This document shows positions 7,931-14,836 of a DNA stretch of 64,000 nucleotides, in pieces; within the stretch, counting starts at the first letter, position 1; every line of letters starts with the position of its first letter. This DNA is from Ruminococcus flavefaciens (GTDB lineage Bacteria > Bacillota > Clostridia > Oscillospirales > Ruminococcaceae), in assembly GCA_015067005.1 (NCBI GenBank), contig SVNH01000015.1, positions 23,068 to 87,067 on the forward strand, given 5' to 3'. The translations under genes were made by a program, and so were the position numbers. The notes below the pieces were generated by a model. That model was not told the origin of the DNA, did no database searches, and worked only from the letters and a program-made list of their open reading frames with translations.

Positions 7931-10018
7931 ATGGAAAAGATCACAGACTATTATGGCTCAATGGTATTCGATGACAGAATAATGAAGGCTACGCTTTCAG
8001 ATAAAGTATATAAATCGCTCAAAAGAACTATCGACAAGGGAACTCCTCTTGACATATCTGTTGCTAATGCAGTAGCAGCTGCTATGAAAGAATGGGCTGT
8101 TGAAAAGGGTGCAACTCATTATACACACTGGTTCCAGCCAATGACAGGTGTTACAGCTGAAAAGCACGACAGCTTCATTTCTCCTGCCCCTGATGGAAGA
8201 GTTATCATGGAGTTTTCAGGCAAGGAACTCGTAAAGGGCGAGCCTGACGCTTCTTCGTTTCCGTCAGGCGGACTTCGTGCTACATTCGAGGCAAGAGGTT
8301 ATACAGCGTGGGATCCGACTTCATACGCATTCATCAAGGACGGCACACTTTATATCCCGACTGCTTTCTGCTCATACACTGGTGAGGCTCTCGACAAGAA
8401 AGTACCGCTTCTGCGTTCAATGGAAGCCCTCAACAAACAGGCTATCCGTATACTGAAGCTCTTCGGAAATGACAAGGTAAAGAGCGTTAAGACCTCCGTT
8501 GGTCCGGAGCAGGAATACTTCCTCGTTGACCGCGAGATGTGGAAGAAGAGAAAAGACCTCATCATGACAGGACGTACCCTCTTCGGTGCAATGCCTCCGA
8601 AGGGACAGGAAATGGACGACCATTATTTTGGCTCTATCAAGCCAAGAGTTGCTGAGTATATGGCAGACCTCGACAAAGAACTCTGGAAGCTCGGTATCCT
8701 TGCAAAGACCAAGCACAATGAGGTCGCACCTGCACAGCATGAGCTTGCACCTATTTACGATACTACAAATATTGCCGCAGACCACAACCAGCTTACAATG
8801 GAGATAATGCAGAAGGTTGCTATCCGTCACGGACTTGTTTGTCTGCTCCACGAAAAGCCTTTTGCAGGCGTAAATGGCTCAGGTAAGCACAACAACTGGT
8901 CTATTTCCACAGATCAGGGCGAGAATCTCCTCTCACCCGGTGAGACTCCCGCTGAGAACGCACAGTTCCTGCTTTTCCTTGCCGCAGTTATCAAGGCTGT
9001 TGACGATTATCAGGATCTGCTGAGACTTTCCGTTGCTACCGCAGGCAACGATCACCGTCTTGGTGCAAATGAAGCTCCGCCTGCTGTAATATCAATATTC
9101 CTCGGTGACGAGCTCACAGCTGTTCTCGATGCTATCGAAAAGGATAAGCCATATGGCGGTACAAAGAAAGAGAAAATGCAGCTTGGCGTTGATGTTCTTC
9201 CAAAGTTCAGCAAGGACAGCACTGACCGTAACAGAACATCGCCTTTCGCATTCACAGGCAATAAATTTGAGTTCCGTATGCTTGGCTCATCCAACAGTAT
9301 CTCCTGTGCTAACATTCACCTCAATGCCGCTGTTGCTGAGGAGTTGAAGCAGTTTGCCGATAAGCTTGAGGGCGTTAAGGACTTCAACAAGGCTCTCCAC
9401 GAACTCATCAAGAAGACTATCAAGGATCATAAGCGTATCATCTTCAACGGAAACGGCTATGACGACAAGTGGATCGCAGAGGCTGAAAAGCGCGGTCTGA
9501 TGAACCTTAAAACCACTGCTGATGCAATGCCGCATATCTGTGATAAAAAGAACGTTGATATGCTCACATCTCATGGTGTATTTACTGAGGCTGAGATCAA
9601 TTCGCGCTGTGATATAATGCTTGAAAACTATATCAAGACAGTAAACATTGAAGCTATTACTATGATAGATATGGCTCGTAAAGAGATAATCCCTGCTGTT
9701 TCAAAATTTGCAGCTGATACAGCTTATGCCGTTTCAGTTAAGAAGAGTGTGTCAAAGGCAGCCTGCAAGTACGAGAGCGGTCTTGTTACCGAGCTTTCAG
9801 AGCTCATTGATGAAATGGATGCTGCAACGACTAAGCTCGAAAAGGTAGTTGCTGATTTCAAGAAACAGGAAGTCATCATCACAGCTTCTGAATTTGTTCG
9901 TGATAAGATGCTCCCTGCAATGGATAAGCTACGTGCCGCAGCAGACAAGGCTGAAACATTGACTGCTGAGTCATACTGGCCGTTCCCTGCATACGACAAG
10001 CTTCTTTTCGGAGTATGA
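7931..10018 (+). CDS. glnN: Glutamine synthetase type III, copy 1
   Basis: 695 aa. This is a GSIII, the large dodecameric form that makes glutamine from glutamate, ammonia and ATP. Recognisable features include [47 protein letters not shown] (metal-binding Glu), [25 protein letters not shown] (ATP/glutamate loop), [14 protein letters not shown] and [16 protein letters not shown]. The ATG at 7931 follows GGAGG. It is cotranscribed with amt-PII, so uptake and assimilation of ammonium are coupled. A second copy at 34998-37085 has the same length and is nearly identical, most divergent in the last 100 residues. Confidence 0.95.
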   Translation: MEKITDYYGSMVFDDRIMKATLSDKVYKSLKRTIDKGTPLDISVANAVAAAMKEWAVEKGATHYTHWFQPMTGVTAEKHDSFISPAPDGRVIMEFSGKELVKGEPDASSFPSGGLRATFEARGYTAWDPTSYAFIKDGTLYIPTAFCSYTGEALDKKVPLLRSMEALNKQAIRILKLFGNDKVKSVKTSVGPEQEYFLVDREMWKKRKDLIMTGRTLFGAMPPKGQEMDDHYFGSIKPRVAEYMADLDKELWKLGILAKTKHNEVAPAQHELAPIYDTTNIAADHNQLTMEIMQKVAIRHGLVCLLHEKPFAGVNGSGKHNNWSISTDQGENLLSPGETPAENAQFLLFLAAVIKAVDDYQDLLRLSVATAGNDHRLGANEAPPAVISIFLGDELTAVLDAIEKDKPYGGTKKEKMQLGVDVLPKFSKDSTDRNRTSPFAFTGNKFEFRMLGSSNSISCANIHLNAAVAEELKQFADKLEGVKDFNKALHELIKKTIKDHKRIIFNGNGYDDKWIAEAEKRGLMNLKTTADAMPHICDKKNVDMLTSHGVFTEAEINSRCDIMLENYIKTVNIEAITMIDMARKEIIPAVSKFAADTAYAVSVKKSVSKAACKYESGLVTELSELIDEMDAATTKLEKVVADFKKQEVIITASEFVRDKMLPAMDKLRAAADKAETLTAESYWPFPAYDKLLFGV

Positions 10019-10080
10019 TAATATAAGCTTCTGAGAAAAGTCTTTTATAGACAGCCCCTTGAAATACAGCATAAACTATA

Positions 10081-10117
10081 AAGCCAACAGTATATAGCTG
10101 TTGGCTTTGTAGTTTTT
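10081..10117 (+). terminator. Terminator after amt-glnN
   Basis: AAGCCAACAG / CTGTTGGCTT, a 10-bp stem with a 7-nt loop, followed by TTGTAGTTTTT. The rest of 10118-10280 shows no gene. Confidence 0.8.
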
Positions 10118-10280
10118 ATAAAGGAAAAATAGAAAGAACTATTCCGGTTAAGCTCACGCCGGATCCCTTATTTCAGTAATGAATGCAAAATGATACTGAA
10201 ACTCCGGCCGGAGTTTGTCTTTCATTAAAAGCATCACTTTGAAAATAACTGTATATAGGCAAATTCTATAACTGAAACAC

Positions 10281-10309
10281 TTGAAAAAGGTTTGCTTATA
10301 TGGTATACT
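10281..10309 (+). promoter_or_regulatory. Promoter of CymR-like regulator
   Basis: TTGAAA, 17 bp, TATACT. The operator-like palindrome at 10309-10337 starts at the last base of the -10 box and covers the transcription start, as expected for self-repression. Confidence 0.65.
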
Positions 10310-10337
10310 TAGTATATAAATAGGAATTATATACTAA
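10309..10337 (+). promoter_or_regulatory. Palindromic operator with ATAGGAA core
   Basis: TTAGTATATAA - ATAGGAA - TTATATACTAA: perfect 11-bp inverted arms around a 7-bp centre. The ATAGGAATT core also occurs just downstream of the -10 boxes at 11861-11871 (cysK) and 12235-12244 (leader peptide), both on the minus strand. It is a likely site for the Rrf2/CymR-type regulator encoded next to it. Confidence 0.6.
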
Positions 10338-10354
10338 TAGTGAGGTGACGTTAA

Positions 10355-10810
10355 ATGAGAGTATCATCAAAAGTTGAATGCGGAATAATCGCGCTGGTCG
10401 ATATAGCTGTCAATTCTTGGAGTGAAAACATTGAAAGCATCGTTAAGGTCAATGCAATATCTCAGCGCAACAATATATCCGCAAAGTATCTGGAGCAGAT
10501 AATACCGCTGCTGAAACAGGCTGGACTGCTTCGGAGCATCAAGGGCTCAGGCGGCGGATATACGCTTTCGCGTGAGCCGGCGAGCATATCTCTTAACGAG
10601 ATAGTTAATGCCCTTGACAGCAGTATCCTTGCGCCGTCTGAGTTCAACGATCAGCTTGACGCCAGAGCAACTGAAACTATTGCCGAGTGTTTATGGGAGC
10701 CTGTTAATGATTATCTCCAGAAGTTTTCCAGAAGCCTCACGCTTAAGGATCTTGCAGACAGATTTACTGAGAAGCAAACTGAAGCACTTGAACCTATGTA
10801 TTATATATAA
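10355..10810 (+). CDS. CymR-like Rrf2-family regulator
   Basis: 151 aa. The N-terminal winged helix starts MRVSSKVECGIIALVDIA, with NNISAKYLEQIIPLLKQAGLL and the wing KGSGGGYTLSR. It lacks the three Fe-S Cys of IscR. It ends LEPMYYI; the C-terminal hydrophobic-Tyr-Ile resembles the end of Bacillus CymR, which forms a complex with cysteine synthase CysK to sense O-acetylserine/cysteine. The cysK gene is the next gene, tail-to-tail, and its promoter holds the same operator core. I infer a CymR-type regulator of sulfur genes. The exact name is not proven. Confidence 0.8.
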   Translation: MRVSSKVECGIIALVDIAVNSWSENIESIVKVNAISQRNNISAKYLEQIIPLLKQAGLLRSIKGSGGGYTLSREPASISLNEIVNALDSSILAPSEFNDQLDARATETIAECLWEPVNDYLQKFSRSLTLKDLADRFTEKQTEALEPMYYI

Positions 10811-10817
10811 AAACTTC

Positions 10818-10852
10818 CCCGGAGAAGCAGCATACGCTTCCCCGGGTTTTTT
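10818..10852 (+). terminator. Terminator after CymR-like gene
   Basis: CCCGG-A-GAAGC / GCTTC-C-CCGGG with one A.C mismatch and a 7-nt loop, then TTTTTT. Confidence 0.75.
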
Positions 10853-10857
10853 ACTGC

Positions 10858-10889
10858 ATAAAAAACAGCTCAGAATTGCTCTGAGCTGT
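10858..10889 (-). terminator. Terminator after cysK
   Basis: ACAGCTCAGA / TCTGAGCTGT, a 10-bp stem with a 5-nt loop. On the minus strand it is followed by a run of T. It ends the leftward cysK transcript. Confidence 0.75.
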
Positions 10890-10898
10890 CGGTTGTTA

Positions 10899-11831
10899 TC
10901 AGTCGTTGAAAAGGGGAGTTGAGTAGTATCTGTCGCCGCTGTCAGGGAGCAGTGCAACGATAGTCTTGCCCTTGTTTTCGGGTCTCTTTGCAAGCTCTAA
11001 GGCAGCGTAGTAAGCTGCACCAGCAGAGATTCCAACGAGTACACCTTCCTGCTTTGCGATAAGCTTTGAGGTCTCAAATGCGTCCTCGTTTGCAACTGCG
11101 ATCACCTCGTCATAAATATCGGTATTGAGAGTCTTCGGAACAAATCCTGCGCCGATACCCTGTATCTTATGCGGACCTGCTGTGCCCTGTGAAAGCACAG
11201 GAGAATCCTTCGGTTCAACTGCTACTACCTTAACATTTGGATTCTGTGACTTGAGGTATTCACCGGTACCGGTAACTGTACCGCCTGTACCTACGCCGGC
11301 AACGAAGAAATCTACCTTTCCGTCAGTATCGTTCCATACCTCAGGACCTGTTGTAAGTCGGTGTATCTCAGGGTTTGCAGGGTTCTCAAACTGCTCTGGA
11401 ACAAAGCTGTTCGGAGTTTCCTTAGCAAGCTCCTCAGCCTTTGCGATAGCGCCCTTCATACCCTTTGAGCCCTCTGTGAGAACGATCTCTGCACCGTAAG
11501 CCTTGAGGATATTTCTTCTCTCAACGCTCATGGTCTCGGGCATTGTAAGGATTATCTTATAGCCCTTTGCAGCAGCGATCGAAGCGAGACCGATACCGGT
11601 ATTACCTGATGTAGGCTCAATGATAGTTGAATCCTTTTTGAGGAGTCCCTTATTCTCAGCATCCTCGATCATAGCAAGAGCGATCCTGTCCTTGACACTT
11701 CCAGCTGGATTGAAGTATTCGAGCTTAGAAAGAACAGTTGCTTCAAGCTTCTGTGACTCTTCAATGTTTGTGAACTCCACGAGCGGAGTATTACCGATAA
11801 GACCGGTAGCACCTTTATAAATTTTAGACAT
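10899..11831 (-). CDS. cysK: Cysteine synthase A (O-acetylserine sulfhydrylase)
   Basis: 310 aa, a PLP fold type II enzyme making cysteine from O-acetylserine and sulfide in the cytoplasm. It shows [28 protein letters not shown] (PLP Lys), the substrate loop [11 protein letters not shown], the phosphate-binding [12 protein letters not shown], and [11 protein letters not shown] near the end. The ATG at 11831 follows AGGAGG. It has its own promoter with the operator core just downstream of the -10 box, and it sits tail-to-tail with the CymR-like gene. No serine acetyltransferase gene lies in the window. Confidence 0.95.
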   Translation of the reverse strand: MSKIYKGATGLIGNTPLVEFTNIEESQKLEATVLSKLEYFNPAGSVKDRIALAMIEDAENKGLLKKDSTIIEPTSGNTGIGLASIAAAKGYKIILTMPETMSVERRNILKAYGAEIVLTEGSKGMKGAIAKAEELAKETPNSFVPEQFENPANPEIHRLTTGPEVWNDTDGKVDFFVAGVGTGGTVTGTGEYLKSQNPNVKVVAVEPKDSPVLSQGTAGPHKIQGIGAGFVPKTLNTDIYDEVIAVANEDAFETSKLIAKQEGVLVGISAGAAYYAALELAKRPENKGKTIVALLPDSGDRYYSTPLFND

Positions 11832-11860
11832 ATATAATTCCTCCTTCTGATAGTAACTTA

Positions 11861-11911
11861 ATAATTCCTATCTGTTAAGTATATTATACTCCCTATCTCC
11901 GAAAAATGCAA
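11861..11911 (-). promoter_or_regulatory. cysK promoter with ATAGGAATTAT operator
   Basis: Minus strand: TTGCAT (11906-11911), 17 bp, TATAAT (11883-11888), then ATAGGAATTAT at 11861-11871 near the start site. Flanks CTTAA...TTAAG give weak dyad symmetry around the core. Same core as at 10319-10329. Confidence 0.65.
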
Positions 11912-11933
11912 TACCCTTTTTAATCATATTTTT

Positions 11934-12065
11934 TTATCCTGAGTTATAGTCTGAAACTATAACTTTTGTATGAGAGATTATGTTGCAGTTTACACGGCTT
12001 AATATCTTAGAGATCTCGCCAACAAGACCTATTCTGTCAATGGAAATAATTTCGATCTTTTTCAT
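11934..12065 (-). CDS. Mini ACT-domain protein (43 aa)
   Basis: The 43-codon frame begins KKIEIISIDRIGLVGEISKI and continues LSRVNCNIISHTKVIV. This is the first beta-alpha-beta half of an ACT (amino-acid-binding) domain with the usual DRxGLVGEI turn. It stops at TAA about halfway through a normal domain. The ribosome site CCGGAGGTATGAA is good. It stands between an attenuator and the cysK promoter. It could be a deliberately short ACT peptide that dimerises, or a remnant of an ACT protein. No frame continuing the domain was seen downstream. Confidence 0.6.
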   Translation of the reverse strand: MKKIEIISIDRIGLVGEISKILSRVNCNIISHTKVIVSDYNSG

Positions 12066-12077
12066 TTCATACCTCCG

Positions 12078-12104
12078 GAAAAAAATAGAGACATTTCTGT
12101 CTCT
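12078..12104 (-). terminator. Attenuator between leader peptide and mini-ACT gene
   Basis: AGAGACA-GAAA-TGTCTCT with a GNRA-type loop, then ATTTTTTT on the minus strand. It lies 32 nt after the stop codon of the 23-codon leader ORF and 12 nt before the mini-ACT start. Confidence 0.7.
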
Positions 12105-12136
12105 CCTGCTAAAATGTTCATAGGCATGGAAAAAGA

Positions 12137-12208
12137 CTATGATTCAGCAAGCATAGAGAGAACTGTCATACATTTACACATATTGATCATATTAAAACGA
12201 TATAGCAT
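12137..12208 (-). CDS. 23-aa leader peptide with Cys and Met codons
   Basis: ATG after CCGGAGGTGTTGTT (strong ribosome site). The peptide reads MLYRFNMINMCKCMTVLSML and ends AES. It has two Cys codons (TGT AAA TGT) in the middle and five Met. It is followed by an intrinsic terminator and then the mini-ACT gene, the classic layout of a transcription-attenuation leader. Whether Cys or Met is sensed cannot be told from sequence. Confidence 0.55.
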   Translation of the reverse strand: MLYRFNMINMCKCMTVLSMLAES

Positions 12209-12234
12209 AACAACACCTCCGGATAATACATACT

Positions 12235-12254
12235 GAATTCCTATGTATATTATA
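12235..12254 (-). promoter_or_regulatory. -10 box and ATAGGAATT core of the leader-peptide transcript
   Basis: TATAAT at 12249-12254 (minus strand) with a poor -35 (TCGGCA at 12272-12277, 17-bp spacing), followed by ATAGGAATTC at 12235-12244. The position of the core relative to the -10 box matches the other two sites. Confidence 0.5.
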
Positions 12255-12299
12255 TCACAGTATACATATTTTGCCGATAGGATTTGTATGAACTTGTTA

Positions 12300-12328
12300 T
12301 TGACAAAAGCTTGCAGGCGTTATATAAT
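12300..12328 (+). promoter_or_regulatory. Consensus promoter reading antisense into the MoeB-like gene
   Basis: TTGACA (12300-12305), 17 bp, TATAAT (12323-12328), pointing right. Transcription would begin near 12335, at the 3' end of the leftward MoeB-like gene, and could run antisense to it into the rhodanese gene at 13166. The same DNA is the terminator of the MoeB-like gene read on the other strand, so the match may be partly accidental. Confidence 0.45.
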
Positions 12329-12352
12329 CAATCTATATAAGGCTGCAAGCTT
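12307..12352 (-). terminator. Terminator overlapping the 3' end of the MoeB-like gene
   Basis: AAGCTTGCAG / CTGCAAGCTT outer stem with an inner TTATATA / TATATAA stem. The 5' arm on the minus strand lies inside the last codons and includes the stop codon; CTTTTGTC follows. Confidence 0.6.
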
Positions 12353-13139
12353 GCTGTTCCTCGTCAAAAAGCTCAGTTATTGTGGGATCCTCACCGCAGA
12401 CAGGACAAGCTACCACTTTTTGGGGAAGTCTGACCTTTCGCCATTCCATTTTCAAGCCGTCAAATATAAGCATACTTCCTGTGAGCAGTTCTCCCTGCCC
12501 GGTGATATATTTCACAGCTTCAAGAGCCTGCATAGAACCTATTATTCCTGCCATAGCACCGATGACTCCTGCTTCACGGCAGCTGGGCACAGCATCCTTC
12601 GGCGGCGGAGTTTCAAATATACAGCGATAGCACGGACCTTTATCGGGAACATATGTCATAAGCTGTCCCTCGAAGCGAAGTATGCCTGCATGACAGAATG
12701 GCTTGCGTCCAAGAACGCAGGCATCGTTTATGAGAAATTTCGCAGGGAAATTGTCAGTGCCGTCAACGATAAAGTCATAATCCTTAATAATATCAGCAAT
12801 GTTTTTGCTGTTTATAAAGGTCTCGTATGTGATAACATGAACATCGGGGTTAAGAGCATTTATAGTTTCGGCAGCGGACTGCACTTTTGATTTGCCCACA
12901 TCATTTGTTGTGTGTATTATCTGCCTTTGTAGATTTGACAGTTCAACTCTATCACTGTCTGCAATGCCTATTGTACCTACACCTGCGGCTGCGAGATACA
13001 TTGCGGCAGGGGCACCGAGACCGCCTGCGCCTATGATGAGGACTTTTGCGGCAAGGAGTTTTTTCTGTCCCTTTACTCCGATCTCTTTGAGTGTGATATG
13101 TCTTGAATAGCGTGAGATCTGTTCGTTGTTAAGTGGCAT
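12333..13139 (-). CDS. ThiF/MoeB/HesA-family E1-like adenylyltransferase
   Basis: 268 aa. It starts PLNNEQISRYSRHITLKEIGVKGQ, typical of MoeB/ThiF. The nucleotide-binding GAGGLGAPAAMYLAAAGVG, DSDRVELSNLQRQI and DGTDNFPAKFLIND follow, then a zinc site (CYRC and CPVCG) and PSCREAGVIGAMAG. The family adenylates the C-terminal Gly-Gly of small sulfur carriers (MoaD, ThiS). It ends ACSLI. The ATG at 13139 with GGAGG fits best; an upstream in-frame extension is not homologous. It is divergent from a rhodanese only 26 bp away. The rhodanese plus E1 pair points to sulfur-carrier thiocarboxylation; no carrier gene is visible. Confidence 0.85.
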   Translation of the reverse strand: MPLNNEQISRYSRHITLKEIGVKGQKKLLAAKVLIIGAGGLGAPAAMYLAAAGVGTIGIADSDRVELSNLQRQIIHTTNDVGKSKVQSAAETINALNPDVHVITYETFINSKNIADIIKDYDFIVDGTDNFPAKFLINDACVLGRKPFCHAGILRFEGQLMTYVPDKGPCYRCIFETPPPKDAVPSCREAGVIGAMAGIIGSMQALEAVKYITGQGELLTGSMLIFDGLKMEWRKVRLPQKVVACPVCGEDPTITELFDEEQQACSLI

Positions 13140-13165
13140 TTTTGACCTCCAGAAAGGAAATTGAT

Positions 13166-13468
13166 ATGAAGAATATAGAAGCGGCAGAGATAGCCGCACT
13201 TGATACAAATAAGGTAACTCTGCTCGATATACGCAGCAAGGAAGAGTATGAACTCAATGGCTTCACAGGTTCTGTGAATGTTCCCTTTGATGAGATAGGT
13301 TCAGGACTTTCAAAGCTCCCCAAGGACAAGCCTGTATATGTTCTGTGCAGAACCGGAGACCTCAGTGCAGAGGTAGCCGAAATACTTGAGGACAGAGACT
13401 ATGACGTTTACAACATCGAGGGCGGATACGCCGCATATACCGTATATCTTGCAGGTAAAAACGTGTAA
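13166..13468 (+). CDS. Single-domain rhodanese-like protein
   Basis: 100 aa, one rhodanese domain. It has TLLDIRSKEEYELNGFTGSVNVPF, then the active-site loop CRTGDLS with the catalytic Cys near residue 65, and VYNIEGGYAAY at the end. The family moves sulfane sulfur to acceptor proteins. AAAGGA precedes the ATG at 13166. The start is 26 bp from that of the divergent MoeB-like gene, so at least one promoter must lie inside the other gene; the antisense promoter at 12300 is one candidate. Likely partner: the MoeB-like protein. Confidence 0.85.
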   Translation: MKNIEAAEIAALDTNKVTLLDIRSKEEYELNGFTGSVNVPFDEIGSGLSKLPKDKPVYVLCRTGDLSAEVAEILEDRDYDVYNIEGGYAAYTVYLAGKNV

Positions 13469-13568
13469 GATGTATTCCTACTCGTTTAATAAGTATAGCA
13501 TCATTTGTTGTTTTTTTCAAGCCTCGATGATATAGCTTTTTTCTATAATCTGTAATGGCTTTTTCGGA

Positions 13569-13598
13569 TTGGACAAAATCTGAAACTCAGGTTATAAT
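13569..13598 (+). promoter_or_regulatory. Promoter of leader peptide/47-aa protein unit
   Basis: TTGGAC, 18 bp, TATAAT. Its -35 and spacer length match the leader-peptide promoter at 2549-2578. Confidence 0.6.
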
Positions 13599-13631
13599 AT
13601 ATACATACCCAACAGGAAAGGAGCTGTGCAA

Positions 13632-13718
13632 ATGGTAACAGGTAAGAATTCCATACAGCACATTTTCCGCTCAGTGCTCATTTGTACAGAGCGGATGTGG
13701 AAAGCAGGACGATGTTGA
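13632..13718 (+). CDS. 28-aa leader peptide ending ERMWKAGRC
   Basis: ATG eight bases after AAAGGAG. The peptide reads MVTGKNSIQHIFRSVLIC then TERMWKAGRC and TGA. It shares ERM...RC with the 16-aa leader at 2467-2517 and IQH-F--V-ICT with the degenerate copy at 14115-14192. Its last sense codon is Cys. It precedes a 47-codon gene and is a probable regulatory leader. A short bioactive or modified peptide is possible, but no modifying enzyme is adjacent. Confidence 0.55.
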   Translation: MVTGKNSIQHIFRSVLICTERMWKAGRC

Positions 13719-13777
13719 ACGTCCGGTAAATTCTCCTAAATAATATGTGCCATAAAAAATATAAAAAGGTGATAGTT

Positions 13778-13921
13778 ATGATACTAAAGAGTTCCATTAG
13801 CTTTTTCAGAAGGATCTTTGACAGTGATCTGTATTTCATTCGTACAGAAACCGGGGATGTGGTGTTTCATCCCGAATCGTTATCTGATGATAGTATTGTA
13901 ACTGCAAACGCAGAAGAATAG
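13778..13921 (+). CDS. Unknown 47-aa protein behind the leader peptide
   Basis: Starts MILKSSISFFRRIFDSDLYF, then IRTETGDVVFHPESLSDDSI and a short acidic tail. AAGGTGAT precedes the ATG. There is no Cys, no signal peptide and no membrane segment; the N-terminus is amphipathic and basic. It is the only gene between the leader peptide and a strong terminator, so it is the likely regulated product. I do not recognise the family. Confidence 0.6.
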   Translation: MILKSSISFFRRIFDSDLYFIRTETGDVVFHPESLSDDSIVTANAEE

Positions 13922-13927
13922 TGACCT

Positions 13928-13966
13928 CCGCCTGAGCTTTCATTCGGCTCAGGCGGTTATTTTTTC
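13928..13966 (+). terminator. Terminator after the 47-aa gene
   Basis: CCGCCTGAGC / GCTCAGGCGG, a 10-bp GC-rich stem with a 9-nt loop, followed by TTATTTTTT. Confidence 0.85.
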
Positions 13967-14114
13967 TATACCAAAAATATTTTGGTGTTCACAATAACTG
14001 TCAGTATAGTATGCTGTAAAATCAGTTTGGGATTATAAAATAAACCTCAACCGGCTATATGCAATAGAGCCAATATCTGTTATACTTGAAAAAATAAGAA
14101 ATAAGTTTTTTATT

Positions 14115-14192
14115 ATGAATGAACAGTATCAGCTCAACAGTAAATATCCCATACAGCATACTTTTCTCGCAGTCCCTATTTGCACTAACTAA
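14115..14192 (+). pseudogene. Degenerate copy of the Cys leader peptide
   Basis: The 25-codon frame reads MNEQYQLNSKYPIQHTFLAV then PICTN and stops. DNA and peptide resemble the first two thirds of the leader at 13632-13718 (SIQHIFRSVLICT), but there is no ribosome site and the ERMWKAGRC ending is lost. It lies just upstream of the feo promoter. It is probably a decayed duplicate. Confidence 0.4.
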
Positions 14193-14201
14193 CAAATATA
14201 G

Positions 14202-14215
14202 TTAGCGGTTGCTAA
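14202..14215 (+). promoter_or_regulatory. TTAG-N6-CTAA box upstream of the feo promoter
   Basis: TTAGCGGTTGCTAA, with inverted TTAGC/GCTAA arms, 39 bp upstream of the -35 box. A 7-bp inverted repeat (CTAACTA / TAGTTAG, 14185-14205) overlaps it. Similar boxes lie at 14803-14816 (before feoB) and 17532-17545 (before the DUF2325 gene). The half-site resembles DtxR/IdeR-type iron boxes, but the assignment is an inference. Confidence 0.45.
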
Positions 14216-14253
14216 TAATATTTGTTGGCATATACAAACTTGACGCTTTTTGA

Positions 14254-14282
14254 TTGACAAACCAGACATGAAGTGATATATT
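14254..14282 (+). promoter_or_regulatory. feoA promoter
   Basis: TTGACA, 17 bp, TATATT; about 45 bp from the expected transcription start to the first ATG at 14332. Confidence 0.75.
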
Positions 14283-14331
14283 ATAAATGTTATAAAGCCC
14301 TAACAAACGTTTTCAGAATGGAAGTGTTGAA

Positions 14332-14544
14332 ATGATGCCGCTCAGTATGGCAGATCAGGAGAAAGAATGTATTATCCGCAAAATAGGCGGAAATCCGGAG
14401 GTAAAGAAGCACCTTGAGGATCTCGGATTTCACGTTGGCGGAACTGTCAGCTTGGTTTCAAGGCTCGGTGAAAATGTGATCGTAAAGGTCAAGGAATCGA
14501 GAGTTGCGATAAGTGAAGAGCTTGCAAGAAAAATTATGGTATGA
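14332..14544 (+). CDS. feoA: FeoA-domain protein, first copy
   Basis: 70 aa. A small SH3-like FeoA domain: LEDLGFHVGGTVSLVSRLGENVIVKVKESRVAISEELA. FeoA proteins act on the cytoplasmic side of FeoB in ferrous iron uptake. Two Met codons at the start leave the exact initiation site open. It is the first gene of a feo operon behind a consensus promoter, 10 bp before the second feoA. Confidence 0.9.
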   Translation: MMPLSMADQEKECIIRKIGGNPEVKKHLEDLGFHVGGTVSLVSRLGENVIVKVKESRVAISEELARKIMV

Positions 14545-14554
14545 GGTGGAGAAG

Positions 14555-14776
14555 ATGAAAACATTGAGAGAAACGGCTATCGGCAAGACAGTAAAGATAG
14601 TCAAGGTTCATGGTGAGGGCGCTGTCAGACGCCGCATTATGGATATGGGTATCACAAAGGGAACAGAGGTAACTGTCCGCAAGGTAGCACCGCTTGGCGA
14701 TCCTATTGAGGTAACTGTGCGCGGATATGAGCTTTCCATACGCAAAGCTGATGCAGAAATGGTTGAGGTCAACTGA
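14555..14776 (+). CDS. feoA: FeoA-domain protein, second copy
   Basis: 73 aa, with MKTLRETAIGKTVKIVKVHG, then RRRIMDMGITKGTEVTVRKVAPLGDPIEVTVRGYELSIRK. This is the canonical FeoA signature and matches the consensus better than the first copy. The ATG at 14555 follows GGTGGAGAAG; a longer in-frame start inside feoA1 is not needed. Two feoA genes before feoB are common in clostridia. Confidence 0.92.
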   Translation: MKTLRETAIGKTVKIVKVHGEGAVRRRIMDMGITKGTEVTVRKVAPLGDPIEVTVRGYELSIRKADAEMVEVN

Positions 14777-14802
14777 GAGACCTCTTAATTATTGAATATA
14801 AG

Positions 14803-14816
14803 TTAGCTTAGACTAT
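14803..14816 (+). promoter_or_regulatory. TTAG-N6-CTAT box before feoB
   Basis: TTAGCTTAGACTAT, one mismatch from the TTAG-N6-CTAA pattern, 21 bp upstream of the feoB ATG, in the 60-bp gap after feoA2. Confidence 0.3.
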
Positions 14817-14836
14817 CTCGAAAGGAAGAATATACA

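Noticed and set aside
12243..12890. A 215-codon rightward open frame opposite the MoeB-like gene
   Set aside because: It lies antisense to a clear E1-family gene, its codon use is poor, and the protein looks random. The promoter in front of it is noted separately.
14185..14215. Classical Fur box upstream of feoA
   Set aside because: The inverted repeats do not match the GATAATGATAATCATTATC pattern; the TTAG-N6-CTAA form fits better.
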